Shown: one piece after another, positions 21,201 to 30,643 of the stretch | Position numbering within the stretch: position 1 is the stretch's first letter | How the letters are laid out: each line of letters opens with the position of its first letter | Assembly (NCBI GenBank): GCA_937941765.1 | Contig: CALDGQ010000061.1 | Location: 28,975 to 92,974 of the forward strand | Direction: 5' to 3' | Source: an uncultured Saprospiraceae bacterium | GTDB taxonomy: Bacteria; Bacteroidota; Bacteroidia; Chitinophagales; Saprospiraceae | Length of the DNA stretch: 64,000 bases | Program-made: the position numbers and the translations under genes | The notes under the pieces: generated by a model | Database searches by the model: none | The model's input: only the letters and a program-made list of their open reading frames with translations | Told to the model about the DNA's origin: nothing

Positions 21201-23342
21201 GCCAGAGCCATTCAAAATGCCAGAGTTTGATTGACCGACTGCAATATAATTTCCATCTGAAGATCTTATCACTTTGTTGAAACCATCTGCTTTTTCAGTT
21301 CCTATTTTTTTGGTCCATTGTTTATTTCCTTCGCCATCAATTTTTACAATCCACCCATCTTCTTTGTCGTAAGTGACTTCGGCATCATAATCAAAAGAGC
21401 TTGAAGAACCTACTAAAAAGTAGCCACCATCTTGGGTCGAAATGACATCATTACAAATGTCAGCACCGGTTCCACCATAATTTTGTTCCCAAATTATGGT
21501 TCCGTCTACCTCAGTTTTAACTGCCCAAAAATCAGTACTCCCAAAAGTTTCACCTAGCTGCCCACCTACATTGTTTGGACCAATTCCTCCGATGCCACTT
21601 CCTTCTCCTACAATGAGTAATTTGCCATCACTCGTTTCAATCATTCTATTAATTTGATCAGATTGACTGCCTCCCATTGATTTATTGGTTACAATACTCG
21701 GAACGGCATTAACTTCAAATGCTTTTTGATAAGAACATAGACCGTCAGAAATTGTTATGTTATAGAATCCTACACTTAAATTGTCTTGACTGTTTGAGGT
21801 GCTACCATTTTCCCATAAAAAAGTATAGGATCCTGTTCCCCCAGATGGATAAATTCTAGCGCTACCAGTGCCACAACTTTCTGGGTTTTCTACTTCTATT
21901 TCTCCACTTAAATCATACAAGGTGTATTGAAAATGATCAGCATATTGGTTGCCATCAGCATCGGTAATCAAGACACAATAGTCTTGTCCGATACTTGGAT
22001 CGATCATTCTAATTGCGCCTGTGACGCCATCATTCCATTCATAGGTACATCCTTGGCAATTAGGCAGTGTTGCATCTAAAGAGTTAATATCATCTGGGCA
22101 ACCAGATGTTGGGGTTTCAAATATTGAGACGTAATTGATTTGTTCTAAACAATTTGCTGCCGCAACACGACTTCTGATACGTTCACCTGGCAATGGACCA
22201 AATCCAAGTAAAAAATCTTGGTAGCCTGAGCAGTAACTCATAACAGTATTTGGGTAAGGATTATCCGTCGGGCCGCATGTCCCTTCAGGTGAGGCGCAAT
22301 TGTCAATCACACCTCCCGGCCATGAGCAGCTATGAGTGTGTGGAGATCCTAACACATGCCCCGTTTCATGTGCCATGACATCAACACTTCTGGAGTACAC
22401 AGGATAGTCATTTGGAGCACCTATTTGAACCCCAGAATTGGCAAAGTTGCTTCCGTTACACAAACCGTTGATATACGCTCGTCCACCACCACCCAAGTGT
22501 AAATAATGGGCAATGTCGCCATTCACACAATCGGTGTTGGCTCTGAATCCACTTAGTCTTGAGTTATAAGTCCAATAATTATTTTCAGTTGTCCAAATTG
22601 AAATTTCTGAAATTTGCATCTCTATTTGTTCATTTTCAAAAATGGCAGCCATAACATTGAAAAGACTGGTGATGAAGTTACTTGTTTCGGTTACATTTTG
22701 TTGGTAACTATTATATAAAAAAGCATCAATTTCCAAATAGTTTTGAACAACTGGATACATTTTAATTGCATCTGTTGTGATTGTTGGATAATCAACATCG
22801 TTTTCTTCTTCTGTTTCACATTCAAAACTTGAATCAATTAACAATGATTCATCATAGAAAACGTAAGTTGGTTTGTCACTTTTTTGTTCACCTCGTATTT
22901 CTCCTAAAGTATAATTGGTCCCATCAAGACTGATGACTCCATTCAGACTTTCTTCAAAAATGCTGATGGCTGCAAATGTGCTATTTTCGGTGTTTTGGTA
23001 GTAGTGTCCAGGTTTATAGTTTTGTTTTTCTCTACCAGGTAAGTTGGATCGAGTGGTTACATAAAAGTGCTCTGATAGAATTTGTTTTTTGTGAAGGACA
23101 ATTTCTAAATTTGATTTGGCCAACCGAGGAATTGAAATTTCAATGGTTGCCTCATTACTATTGTAAATTTGATGAAGTGCGGTTTTATCTAAAGTTAAAA
23201 TGGTTCCAACTTCTGGATAATTTGGTTTTATCACGTTATTTTTTGTAGCTGTATTTGCTAGTTGAAATAACGGTTTATTATTTGCATTTACGGTGTTAAA
23301 AAATAATAATATTAGGAATAAAAGAAAGTAAGAGCCTTTCAT
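18285..23342 (-). CDS. Secreted reprolysin-like (M12B) metalloprotease with beta-propeller, four CNPW modules and T9SS sorting domain
   Basis: A 1685-residue protein with signal peptide 'MKGSYFLLFLILLFFNTVNA', an M12B-type propeptide, and a metzincin domain with the canonical 'HETGHVLGSPH' (H325, E326, H329, H335) and Met-turn 'TVMSYC' (M368). PKD-like and SprB-like domains and a long beta-propeller (about 555-961) follow. The tail has an Ig-like strand set, three MopE/TSP3-like units, two GIQNQ units and four CNPW modules (about 1085-1158, 1218-1298, 1356-1438, 1500-1578), and ends in a T9SS sorting domain (1601-1685). The second and third CNPW modules are diverged ('ECAPWFATPC', 'ECNPWASPQGC'). 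It lacks the CARDB and C-type-lectin domains of the two other M12B proteins, so the tail was assembled independently or lost them. Expected to be an active zinc endopeptidase. Confidence 0.95.
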   Translation of the reverse strand: MKGSYFLLFLILLFFNTVNANNKPLFQLANTATKNNVIKPNYPEVGTILTLDKTALHQIYNSNEATIEISIPRLAKSNLEIVLHKKQILSEHFYVTTRSNLPGREKQNYKPGHYYQNTENSTFAAISIFEESLNGVISLDGTNYTLGEIRGEQKSDKPTYVFYDESLLIDSSFECETEEENDVDYPTITTDAIKMYPVVQNYLEIDAFLYNSYQQNVTETSNFITSLFNVMAAIFENEQIEMQISEISIWTTENNYWTYNSRLSGFRANTDCVNGDIAHYLHLGGGGRAYINGLCNGSNFANSGVQIGAPNDYPVYSRSVDVMAHETGHVLGSPHTHSCSWPGGVIDNCASPEGTCGPTDNPYPNTVMSYCSGYQDFLLGFGPLPGERIRSRVAAANCLEQINYVSIFETPTSGCPDDINSLDATLPNCQGCTYEWNDGVTGAIRMIDPSIGQDYCVLITDADGNQYADHFQYTLYDLSGEIEVENPESCGTGSARIYPSGGTGSYTFLWENGSTSNSQDNLSVGFYNITISDGLCSYQKAFEVNAVPSIVTNKSMGGSQSDQINRMIETSDGKLLIVGEGSGIGGIGPNNVGGQLGETFGSTDFWAVKTEVDGTIIWEQNYGGTGADICNDVISTQDGGYFLVGSSSSFDYDAEVTYDKEDGWIVKIDGEGNKQWTKKIGTEKADGFNKVIRSSDGNYIAVGQSNSGILNGSGSSFNIESQLYLVKFDEQANVIWEKDFGGNNYEQGFDLIISDDGSLYVAGTSLSPGIAIYDVFTDLYILKLDQSGNEIWSKSYGGSAREDKPSIDLDQNGGLFISATTYSSGGDIVDNNSTQSAWSLRIDQNGEILSSKIFGPNNRSLANDIIATDDGGYLIVGESTDYPFATYTFGNMFAAKVNASNEIVWFDSFGGDGFDTGQTVLKHSNGNLYFGGSSINANGDVLSNEGSYDYWLLGLNDNVLNNSFQIVASSPTIDNGPVVLSTDVPVINPIWSTGETTQNITITSAGTYTLTAGPANCTSTASITITGGCTDNDNDGVCQPNDCDDNNPNLPTTVGSSCDDNNPATTNDVILADGCTCQGIIIEGCQINLTISDAILTITGLTSTENAKLFDSDINAIWGCNPWNSTPCTDNETISGLTTGATYFISVQSDNCDEWIPIVIEGGNEPTCFDGIQNQGETGIDCGGPCPACPTCNDGIQNQGEEGVDCGGPCAPCETEVCTVEVSGGSVVAGLAPVFISGMTPNENIKLFNANFDVVFECAPWFATPCTQNFDVTVDIDQQPYFLSVQSDNCDEWIQVVFQEGCIDLDGDGFCSFEDCNDNEPFLPTTPGTPCNDNDASTENDVYQADGCMCMGTPITGCTVSVDAFYNGVFGGVEIEGLALSYNVKLFDADFNIVYECNPWASPQGCQMSYTYLVAQGGGTFYLSVQSEYCDEWIPITVPNDGECTDSDGDGFCDNEDCAPTNFTIPAPIGAPCNDFDSTTINDVIVSDECTCEGTPIGNGCNITVTETSFGQITVTGLSDVNNVKLFDETASSAGIVWECNPWSSACNNTEVINGLDAGVNYFLSVQKGDCDEWISFQLGLIPFNEDQSTAFQKNVLMNSDKFSIINLFPNPVKAEAFIQIESSFNDNILLEVFDLIGNKKIQQPINLEEGMNTIQLNTNQLATGIYNVVLYHKNGLQTARFIKN

Positions 23343-23443
23343 AACAGTTAATTGAATTTGTTGTTAAAAAAATCTAGGGCGAAGCAAAGTAATTGGGAGG
23401 AAGTACTTAGTAGAAGTGTGTTAAATTCGTCTGAATTTAATTG

Positions 23444-23486
23444 GTTGGCTGTGCTTCAAATTTACGAAAAAAGAAGCACAGCCAAC
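23444..23486 (-). terminator. Intrinsic terminator of the HYR/discoidin-like gene
   Basis: A perfect 14-bp stem joins GTTGGCTGTGCTTC (23444-23457) and GAAGCACAGCCAAC (23473-23486), seven bases past the stop codon, with a 15-nt loop containing an A run. Confidence 0.8.
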
Positions 23487-23492
23487 TATTTA

Positions 23493-26400
23493 TTAGTCCT
23501 TAATTTTCACAAATCGTATTGACTTGGTTTGTCCTTTTTTATTCATTAGAACAACATGATAAATTCCGGCATTCATTCGATTAAGTTCAAATTCGAATGT
23601 ATTGTTTCCGGTTTCAACTAATCGAGTCTCTTCATGTTTTAAGGATCCAATGTTATCATAAATTTGAACCGTTAAATCTTCATCAACTAAGCTTTCAATT
23701 TGAACAAATAATTCATTAAAAGTTGGATTCGGAAAAATAGAATTGATTTTGAATCTGTTGTTTTCAGAAAGATTTTCTTCGAAGTTAGTCGTAGTAGGAG
23801 CAGGTGCTGTGGTCGGACAACCAGTGATTTGGACTTCTGCGATTGTACAATATCCTGTTCCTTCCAATTGAATTCTAAGATATCTTCCTTGAATTCCTGG
23901 TTCGTAAGATCTGAATGAATAGCTACTTGGTATGCCATTTTTCGATTTAGAATGATCTGAAATTGCCAAATTATCTTCAAGGCTTCCATCTTCGATAAAC
24001 GGCGTATCTGAAACCATGAACCAGTAATCATTCAACACATCACTTCCATTTGTCTTGTTATAGATCTCAATTAAATTAATTTCGTAAAGGTCTCCTAGGT
24101 CAACTTCCCACCAAGCTTGAAATTCTTCTTGTGTTGCTGAGACAGAACCATTATTGAAATCTCCATCTGTATTGCCATCTACGGCTAAATCTGAAGATGC
24201 CGTAATTCCTGCATGCGTTATGGTTGAAGATTGTTTGGTAGCAGCACCTAAAGCAAGATTTGATGAACCATTTGCACATGAAGTTGCTGGTGTTCCAATA
24301 CATGTACATCCGTCTTCTTGAATCATATCATTAATAGTTGTGAAATCACCATCTGAACATGATGAACCTGGTGTTGTTGGTAAAAATGGATTGGTTGGTT
24401 CGCAATCATCCTCATCACAAGTTCCGTCGCCATCAGTATCTACAACGCAATCTCCCGCACATTGGAAAGTCAGGGTTTCAAAACATTCTCCTTGTAAATT
24501 TGGATCATAAACTTGGATCGTTCTTTCCGAAATAGGCGGTTCTCCACCCAGTAAGTATTCTGTTATGGTATGTGTTTGATTTAGTTCAAATTCAGTTGTA
24601 TTAAAATCAAAACCTGCTTGAAGGTTGATGGCAAATTTATTGCTGCTTGTAGCTACACCTGTTACAAACAAATCATAAGTAACAGATGTAGGTGTGCAGG
24701 AAACATTAGTAACCTGAGGCGCCAAAAAACAATCATCTACAACGTCTATCGTTACTGGAATCCACTCATCACAAACATCTGATTGAACACTTAGATAGTA
24801 GGTTTCTCCAATATTTAAACCAAAAACTTCTTCAGTTCCAGTACATGGATTTCCATTCCAAGGATTACATTCGAAGACTACATTAAAATCTGCATCAAAA
24901 AGCTTCGTATTTTCTGCTCCTGTTAATCCTGTGATAGTGATATCTCCATTTGTTGTTGTAACATTCACATTACAACCTGTAGATTCTTCACTTACGGTTA
25001 CAGTGAAACTACAAGTAGAAGTACTGTTGCACGGATCTTGACCTTCATAAACGACTAGGTATTCTCCAGCTGATAGTGTGGTGCCATTTGCAGGTCCAAA
25101 AATTTGAGTTACATCACAGTCGTAAATATCTCCTCCACAAGTACTGCCACAAATGACTTCATCCCAAGAGACCATTATGTTATTTGCACCTTGAGGGAGC
25201 GTAACAGAAACGTTTTGGCAATTTAACATAGTGACTATAGATTGAAAAGAACATTCACTTGTAACTGTCGTGTTGCAATTTGGGTCCGCAGTATCAGTTA
25301 TTATCTTGGTAATTTGATTTCCTGTTAAGAATATTTCAGAAACACTATGTGTGGTACCATAAGCATATTCCTGGATGATAGTCCCTTGTCCAGTCATGAT
25401 CGGCATTTTGAAAGTAGTACTGAATATATTCGGACTGCTAACAAAAATGTCATAAGAATACATCCCTGAATTGTTGAAAGTGCAGTTGGAGATATTTGCA
25501 GGTAGATTGCATTCGCCAGTAAATTGTTCTACCGTAACAGTAAAGCTACAAGCGTCAGTATTACCACAAGCATCTTGAGCTTCATAAGTAATCGTATAGG
25601 TTCCTTCTTGAAAGTAGCTACCATTTTCTGGTCCACCAACTTGATTTGTGAAGCATATACCTTCAGCCACTGCACAAGTCGTGTTGCAATATGGGTCATT
25701 CCAAGTTACTAATTCTTCGATTGCATCATCAATATAAACGATAATGTCTTCTGGACAATTTTCAATACTTATCTCTGTTTCAGGAACCGTACATTCAGTA
25801 ACCGCAATAGTTGAACAAGAAGGATTATCACTATCTGTTATTGGTTTTGAAAGAGAAAAATTGAAATTGTACTCACCAATACTATGCGTTTCATTATAAG
25901 CATATGAAAATGTTTGAATCCCATTTACTGGATCATTTAAATCAATATCGAAGGTAGCACCAGGTGTATTATTTCCAGTTACATAAATGTCAAAAGACCT
26001 AAGGCCGGCACCATTGACGGTACAGTTGCTAACAGTGGCTGCAATATTACAACCTCCACCATTTAAGGTAATTGGAATCCATTCATCACATACATCAGAT
26101 TGTACACTTAGGTAATAAGTTTCTCCTAAAAATAAACCCTCGATTATTTCATTATTTGAACAAGCACTGCCATTCCATGGGTCACATCCCCAGAGCGTAG
26201 TGTAGTTGTCGGTAAATAATTTTGCATTTGTATTTGCAGTTAACCCGGTAACGACAATTTTGTTATTTCCTTCATCACCAAGGTCGATAGCATAATTGAT
26301 GTTACAACCTCCGATTCCTTGAACTTCAATTGTAAAACTACAAGTGGCAGTATTTCCACAACCATCTCCAGCATCGTAAGTAACTGTGTAAACACCTTCA

Positions 26401-27461
26401 CTTAAAGAATCTCCATTTGCTGGACCTGATGTTTGATTGGTAAAACATATTCCATCGCTTCCTGTACATGTGGTATTACAATAAGGTTCCGTCCAAGTTA
26501 CGATCGTTTCTCCACCTTCTAGTGGGAGTTCAACGGTTATGTTTTCTGGACAATTTTCTATTGTTACTTCACTAACAGCAGTTGTGCAAGCATAAGTAAT
26601 GTCTGTATAACAATCAGGGTTGCTTACATCTTCAACACGTTTCCATGGTGTTGTATAACCGGATTCACCAATTTGGTGTGTTTCATTGTAAGTAAGTTCT
26701 CGAGTGTACGGTCCAGAATATTGATCATATAAATAAATCAAATAAGTACCGCCTGTTGGACTGGTAACTATCAAATCGTAGTTAAAACGTCCATCAGGAT
26801 AGGAAGTACAATTACTGATTGTGCCAACCATGCCGCATATGTCATCTATAGGTTGGCAAGTAACCGTTGTAGATGTAGTACAATCTGGATTTTCACTTTC
26901 CCAAACGACTACATTTGCTTCTTGATTGGGACTATAAAGTTCGGAAATCGTGTGTGTCTGATTGTAGGCAAAAGTCTGAATATATTCGGTTGAACCGACT
27001 TGGACTGCAGTTTTAAATGTATTACTAGAAGTGTTGGTCGCTGTTACAAAAATGTCGTAAGTATACGTCCCTGCATTCGTGTAAGTGCAATTACTTAACG
27101 TTGCATTTAAAGAACAATTTCCACCACCGCCTTCTACTGTAATTGGTATCCATTCACTACAATCGTCGGAATTTACACTGAGATAATAAGTAGTTCCGGT
27201 TGTCAATCCACTGATTACTTCATTCGCAGAACATGGAGATCCAAACCAAGGATTGCATTCCCAAACAGTCGCATAATCTGAGGTGAATAATTTTGTATTG
27301 GTGGTAGCATCCATTCCTAAAACGGTAATCGTACCATTGGAAGTAGTTGCTGTTACATTGCAAACGAGCCTACCATTATTATTTGGCGAATTGCTGTTAG
27401 CATGGATCATGTTGCTTATGAGAAGCAAACACATGATAGTTAGTTGGATGGCTTTTTTCAT
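23493..27461 (-). CDS. Secreted non-enzymatic modular protein: CNPW, HYR, 'YDIFVTG' modules, discoidin-like domain, T9SS sorting domain
   Basis: The frame is open to 27506, but the signal peptide starts at the Met encoded at 27461 ('MKKAIQLTIMCLLLISNMIHA'), giving 1322 residues. No catalytic head is visible: a CNPW module begins almost directly after the signal (about 33-108). Two more CNPW modules (about 388-465 and 831-903) alternate with three HYR-like domains ('YTVTYDAGDGCGNTATCSF' type) and five copies of a second unnamed module of about 85 residues, with 'SNC', 'YDIFVTG' and 'THTISE' landmarks. After one MopE-like unit comes an F5/8 type C or fucolectin-like domain (about 1059-1212: 'NLALGAATKQSST', 'WWEVDLGDLYEINLIEIYN', 'GRYLRIQLEG'), then a T9SS sorting domain (1233-1322). 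The discoidin-like domain suggests carbohydrate binding. The protein may act as adhesin or scaffold for the neighbouring proteases, which is inference. Confidence 0.93.
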   Translation of the reverse strand: MKKAIQLTIMCLLLISNMIHANSNSPNNNGRLVCNVTATTSNGTITVLGMDATTNTKLFTSDYATVWECNPWFGSPCSANEVISGLTTGTTYYLSVNSDDCSEWIPITVEGGGGNCSLNATLSNCTYTNAGTYTYDIFVTATNTSSNTFKTAVQVGSTEYIQTFAYNQTHTISELYSPNQEANVVVWESENPDCTTSTTVTCQPIDDICGMVGTISNCTSYPDGRFNYDLIVTSPTGGTYLIYLYDQYSGPYTRELTYNETHQIGESGYTTPWKRVEDVSNPDCYTDITYACTTAVSEVTIENCPENITVELPLEGGETIVTWTEPYCNTTCTGSDGICFTNQTSGPANGDSLSEGVYTVTYDAGDGCGNTATCSFTIEVQGIGGCNINYAIDLGDEGNNKIVVTGLTANTNAKLFTDNYTTLWGCDPWNGSACSNNEIIEGLFLGETYYLSVQSDVCDEWIPITLNGGGCNIAATVSNCTVNGAGLRSFDIYVTGNNTPGATFDIDLNDPVNGIQTFSYAYNETHSIGEYNFNFSLSKPITDSDNPSCSTIAVTECTVPETEISIENCPEDIIVYIDDAIEELVTWNDPYCNTTCAVAEGICFTNQVGGPENGSYFQEGTYTITYEAQDACGNTDACSFTVTVEQFTGECNLPANISNCTFNNSGMYSYDIFVSSPNIFSTTFKMPIMTGQGTIIQEYAYGTTHSVSEIFLTGNQITKIITDTADPNCNTTVTSECSFQSIVTMLNCQNVSVTLPQGANNIMVSWDEVICGSTCGGDIYDCDVTQIFGPANGTTLSAGEYLVVYEGQDPCNSTSTCSFTVTVSEESTGCNVNVTTTNGDITITGLTGAENTKLFDADFNVVFECNPWNGNPCTGTEEVFGLNIGETYYLSVQSDVCDEWIPVTIDVVDDCFLAPQVTNVSCTPTSVTYDLFVTGVATSSNKFAINLQAGFDFNTTEFELNQTHTITEYLLGGEPPISERTIQVYDPNLQGECFETLTFQCAGDCVVDTDGDGTCDEDDCEPTNPFLPTTPGSSCSDGDFTTINDMIQEDGCTCIGTPATSCANGSSNLALGAATKQSSTITHAGITASSDLAVDGNTDGDFNNGSVSATQEEFQAWWEVDLGDLYEINLIEIYNKTNGSDVLNDYWFMVSDTPFIEDGSLEDNLAISDHSKSKNGIPSSYSFRSYEPGIQGRYLRIQLEGTGYCTIAEVQITGCPTTAPAPTTTNFEENLSENNRFKINSIFPNPTFNELFVQIESLVDEDLTVQIYDNIGSLKHEETRLVETGNNTFEFELNRMNAGIYHVVLMNKKGQTKSIRFVKIKD

Positions 27462-27665
27462 AATGTAATTTTTTTGTTTTGTGTTGTTCATAATTTTTAT
27501 ATTCATAATTTTTAGTGGGGCTAAAATTTATAGTATAAAGACAAAGTGTTTTTCATTTATATCAATAGCATAGCAAGGTGAATAATGTTTCACATCGATT
27601 TGTAATTGTATTGTTTAAGTTTAATTACTTAAAACTATGTTTTAAAATTGAAAGGGTGCTCGCTC

Positions 27666-30467
27666 TTATTGAATACTAAGTTGTCCACTATTGATCATAC
27701 CATTTTTGTTGTCCGTAATTTTGTAAAAATAATTTCCATTCAATAAATTATCTCTGTGAAAGAGAAATTCATTTCCGGTAAAGTATTGTTGTGAAATTAA
27801 TTTTCCAGTAAGGTCATATAATTCAAAAGTACCTGATTCTGTAAAATAATCGTTCATTTTGAAGATGGTGAAATCATCAAATGGATTTGGGTATACATTG
27901 ATTCTGGCGGCTTCTATGATTGGGGATTGATTAGAAAGCGCAATGAAATCATCGCCAATAGTGTGTAGTGTTTCATTAGTCATAACCACTTCATTAAAGT
28001 CGAAATAGATACCAACATCATTGTTGATGATGGTGCCGACTGGTAAATCAGGTTGTTGTTCGACTGTATATTTGAAGAATCCGTTGGAAGCATCAAAATT
28101 TGTAGTACTGTCCGGAAGAAAGATTTGATTGAATGTGCAAACCAATACATTTCCTCCTTCAATTTTCCAATCATAGTCATGGCTAGCGGGGCCAACTCGG
28201 ATGCTTGATAAATTTAATTCTGAAGCAATAGTGTCTCGTAGAACCACCGTAAAAGCAGTGTCATTTCCAGTATTCTGAAAACGGATTAGATATTCTAGAT
28301 CGATATTTTCTTTGATGAAATGTGCTTCACCGTAACCAAGTGGAAATCCTTGCTTGTCGTTTGGGTCAAATGCAGAGCTAGCTCTTCTGCATTCTCGATC
28401 TGTGTGCGGAACATTGTCTCCCAATGAAAATTGATTAATGAAGCCAGTGCTTATTTCGCCGTTTTGATTTGTTCCACATCCTTCTACCCATACTTTAACT
28501 AATTCATCACCTGGCGCTCCAATTTCTTGCATAGCTTCTAAAATAAGTGTAGAACCATTTGCTGGAAATTTTTCTATTAACTCTCCTTGCGTTTGTAGTT
28601 GAAAATCATCTTGGAATAGTACAATTGCATCTTCTATAACAATAAATTGTCGACTTGTTGACATTGAGTTGTTACCTACATTTTTTATTAAAAAAGAAAT
28701 GCTATCTGATTCACAATCGACTTCAGCTTCTATAAATGCACCTTCCCAAGGACTACTTAGAATACCACATTCGAATTTTGGAAAAATATCTGAAGATATA
28801 CAAACAGTTTCGCCTATTTCAGTCTCGCAATCTAACATGAAGTCTACATTAAAGCTTCCACATGCACCCAATGCAACCTCGCCAAGATCAAAGGTGTAAA
28901 CATTTTCATTCTGTGTAGTAAGTGGAATACTTGAACTTACATAAGTTAGAGAAGGATCAATTGTAATTTCTACATAAGCATCAGAAGTGCCAGTAGTTCC
29001 CTCATTGCAATAACTAATATAATAAGTGTTATTATCGAAGCAAGGTCTAACAATTGGGAGAGCCGTTTGCACCACCATCGAAGAACAAGCATCGTTTGAC
29101 GAAAGGACAAAATCCTTAACAAGTTGAGCATCTTCAACAAAACCAATTGTAATATCATTTTCGCAAACATTCCATGAAAAATTTGGAGGATGAGCAGTCA
29201 CTGTGAAGATGCCTGTAGGAACTGAAATTGTATAATGACCAAGATCATCTGTTGTACCATAAAGGGTCATTTCTTCATTTGAAACCGATATTGTCCAGTT
29301 TGCTAATCCGACTGCATCAGTCAAATCACAATTTTCTGTTTGATCATAAGCAACTTTGCCAGACAGTTGTTGATTGTAAATATTACCTTCACTATTTATT
29401 TTGAATACATATAATTGTTCGGAGATAATTGGTTCAACGAATTCAACAAGCCCAATCAATCCATCATCAGGAGTTGCAACTAATTCGTGGCAAAATTCCC
29501 AAATTGATCCTCTATTATGCATACTTTTTTGCCAGACAACATTCCCTTCAAAATCAGACTTAATCAACAAAACATTGTTTCCTTGAAATTCGAGATTGTT
29601 GTAAACTTGGCCTGAAGAAATAAAGCCATCACTAACCCTCACTTGTTTTTTTGCAATTGCAGAAACATTTGGAGGTAACAATTCTTTCACCCATAACAAT
29701 GCACCTGTAGCATCTAATTTTAATTGACGTGGAATAGTGTTGGCTTCAATACTTGTAAATAAAGTTACACTTCCATCTTCCATAGGATGTGCTTCTAAAT
29801 TATTTGTCTGTAGTGTCCCATACAAACTGGTTTCCCAAATTGTTTGGAAATCAGTTGACATTTTTATAACAATTGATTGACCAGTTGTTACAATAATGCT
29901 GCCGTCTGGGGTAGGTTCTAAGTCTATTATTTTTTCAGGAGTAGTATGCTCACCTATTAGATTAAGCGCTAAATCGTATTTTCTGAGAACCCCATTTACA
30001 AATCCTCCACCTATGATAAATTCAGTGTTAGAAATAAAAACTGGATCAGAAGGTACATTCCCTAATTCTCCGACAGGGACAGAATGAGTTAACTCAAAAC
30101 TTGAACTTAACTTAGTAAGAAAATATTCATAATTGTTAGTGGCAGGGTTATTTCTATTTTCAAAAACAACGTAACCACCATTTGGTGATTCCCATATTTT
30201 AACCGGATTACTAAATTCTTCAGAAAACCTTTCCATCCATAAAATCTCGCCTTCGATATCCATCTTAACCAAATAACAACCTTCTGGTAAATTATTTCCA
30301 AACCCCTCTGAGGCATTCATGGAAACCAAATAATTTCCATCACTTGTCGGATTTATTGTTCCAATATAAGCAATATCAACCGCGGGAAAATTCTTTAACC
30401 ATCCTTGTGCTTTCGATAAGAAAGAAAGGCAGCATAAGGCGATTAATATCAGAGTACATTTTCTCAT
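27666..30467 (-). CDS. T9SS-sorted secreted protein with N-terminal beta-propeller and DUF7619-type domain (copy 1 of divergent pair)
   Basis: The frame is open to 30503; the Met at 30467 begins the signal peptide ('MRKCTLILIALCCLSFLSKA'), giving 933 residues. Residues about 25-370 are repeated 'DGGxIG..F.....LYVFKINSEGNI' strands, probably a beta-propeller. A carboxypeptidase-regulatory-like domain follows (about 370-450: 'DLGHYTISVPTGIFTVTAHP'), then DUF11-like strands with several Cys, and a conserved domain (about 690-850) with 'FDPNDKQGFPLGYGE', 'RFQNTGNDTAFTVVLRDT' and '[11 protein letters not shown]', which also occurs in the protein at the start of this window. The end is a T9SS type A sorting domain ('NVYPNPFDDFTIFKM', 'LLNGNYFYKI'). 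It is paralogous along its whole length to 32206-35040 and divergent from 30644-32056. Function unknown. Confidence 0.92.
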   Translation of the reverse strand: MRKCTLILIALCCLSFLSKAQGWLKNFPAVDIAYIGTINPTSDGNYLVSMNASEGFGNNLPEGCYLVKMDIEGEILWMERFSEEFSNPVKIWESPNGGYVVFENRNNPATNNYEYFLTKLSSSFELTHSVPVGELGNVPSDPVFISNTEFIIGGGFVNGVLRKYDLALNLIGEHTTPEKIIDLEPTPDGSIIVTTGQSIVIKMSTDFQTIWETSLYGTLQTNNLEAHPMEDGSVTLFTSIEANTIPRQLKLDATGALLWVKELLPPNVSAIAKKQVRVSDGFISSGQVYNNLEFQGNNVLLIKSDFEGNVVWQKSMHNRGSIWEFCHELVATPDDGLIGLVEFVEPIISEQLYVFKINSEGNIYNQQLSGKVAYDQTENCDLTDAVGLANWTISVSNEEMTLYGTTDDLGHYTISVPTGIFTVTAHPPNFSWNVCENDITIGFVEDAQLVKDFVLSSNDACSSMVVQTALPIVRPCFDNNTYYISYCNEGTTGTSDAYVEITIDPSLTYVSSSIPLTTQNENVYTFDLGEVALGACGSFNVDFMLDCETEIGETVCISSDIFPKFECGILSSPWEGAFIEAEVDCESDSISFLIKNVGNNSMSTSRQFIVIEDAIVLFQDDFQLQTQGELIEKFPANGSTLILEAMQEIGAPGDELVKVWVEGCGTNQNGEISTGFINQFSLGDNVPHTDRECRRASSAFDPNDKQGFPLGYGEAHFIKENIDLEYLIRFQNTGNDTAFTVVLRDTIASELNLSSIRVGPASHDYDWKIEGGNVLVCTFNQIFLPDSTTNFDASNGFFKYTVEQQPDLPVGTIINNDVGIYFDFNEVVMTNETLHTIGDDFIALSNQSPIIEAARINVYPNPFDDFTIFKMNDYFTESGTFELYDLTGKLISQQYFTGNEFLFHRDNLLNGNYFYKITDNKNGMINSGQLSIQ

Positions 30468-30552
30468 AGTTAAAATTTTTTTAAGCCGATTAAATTGAAT
30501 CATTGCTCGTTACAAAAATTCCACTTTATGACACTATATACAAGTACATAAA

Positions 30553-30585
30553 TTTGATTTTGTGGACAGAAATTTTGTATATTTA
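30553..30585 (+). promoter_or_regulatory. Putative Bacteroidota-type promoter of the 30644 gene
   Basis: TTTG (30553-30556), 21 bases, then TATATTTA (30578-30585) fits the Bacteroidota pattern TTTG-N19-21-TAnnTTTG except for the last base. It lies about 60 bases before the start codon. A direct repeat TTTGTGGACA overlaps the spacer (30559-30568) and recurs at 30623-30632, a possible operator pair. Confidence 0.35.
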
Positions 30586-30643
30586 ATGGTAATTAACTAA
30601 TAATCAATTGATTGTATATAAATTTGTGGACAAGAATTAACTC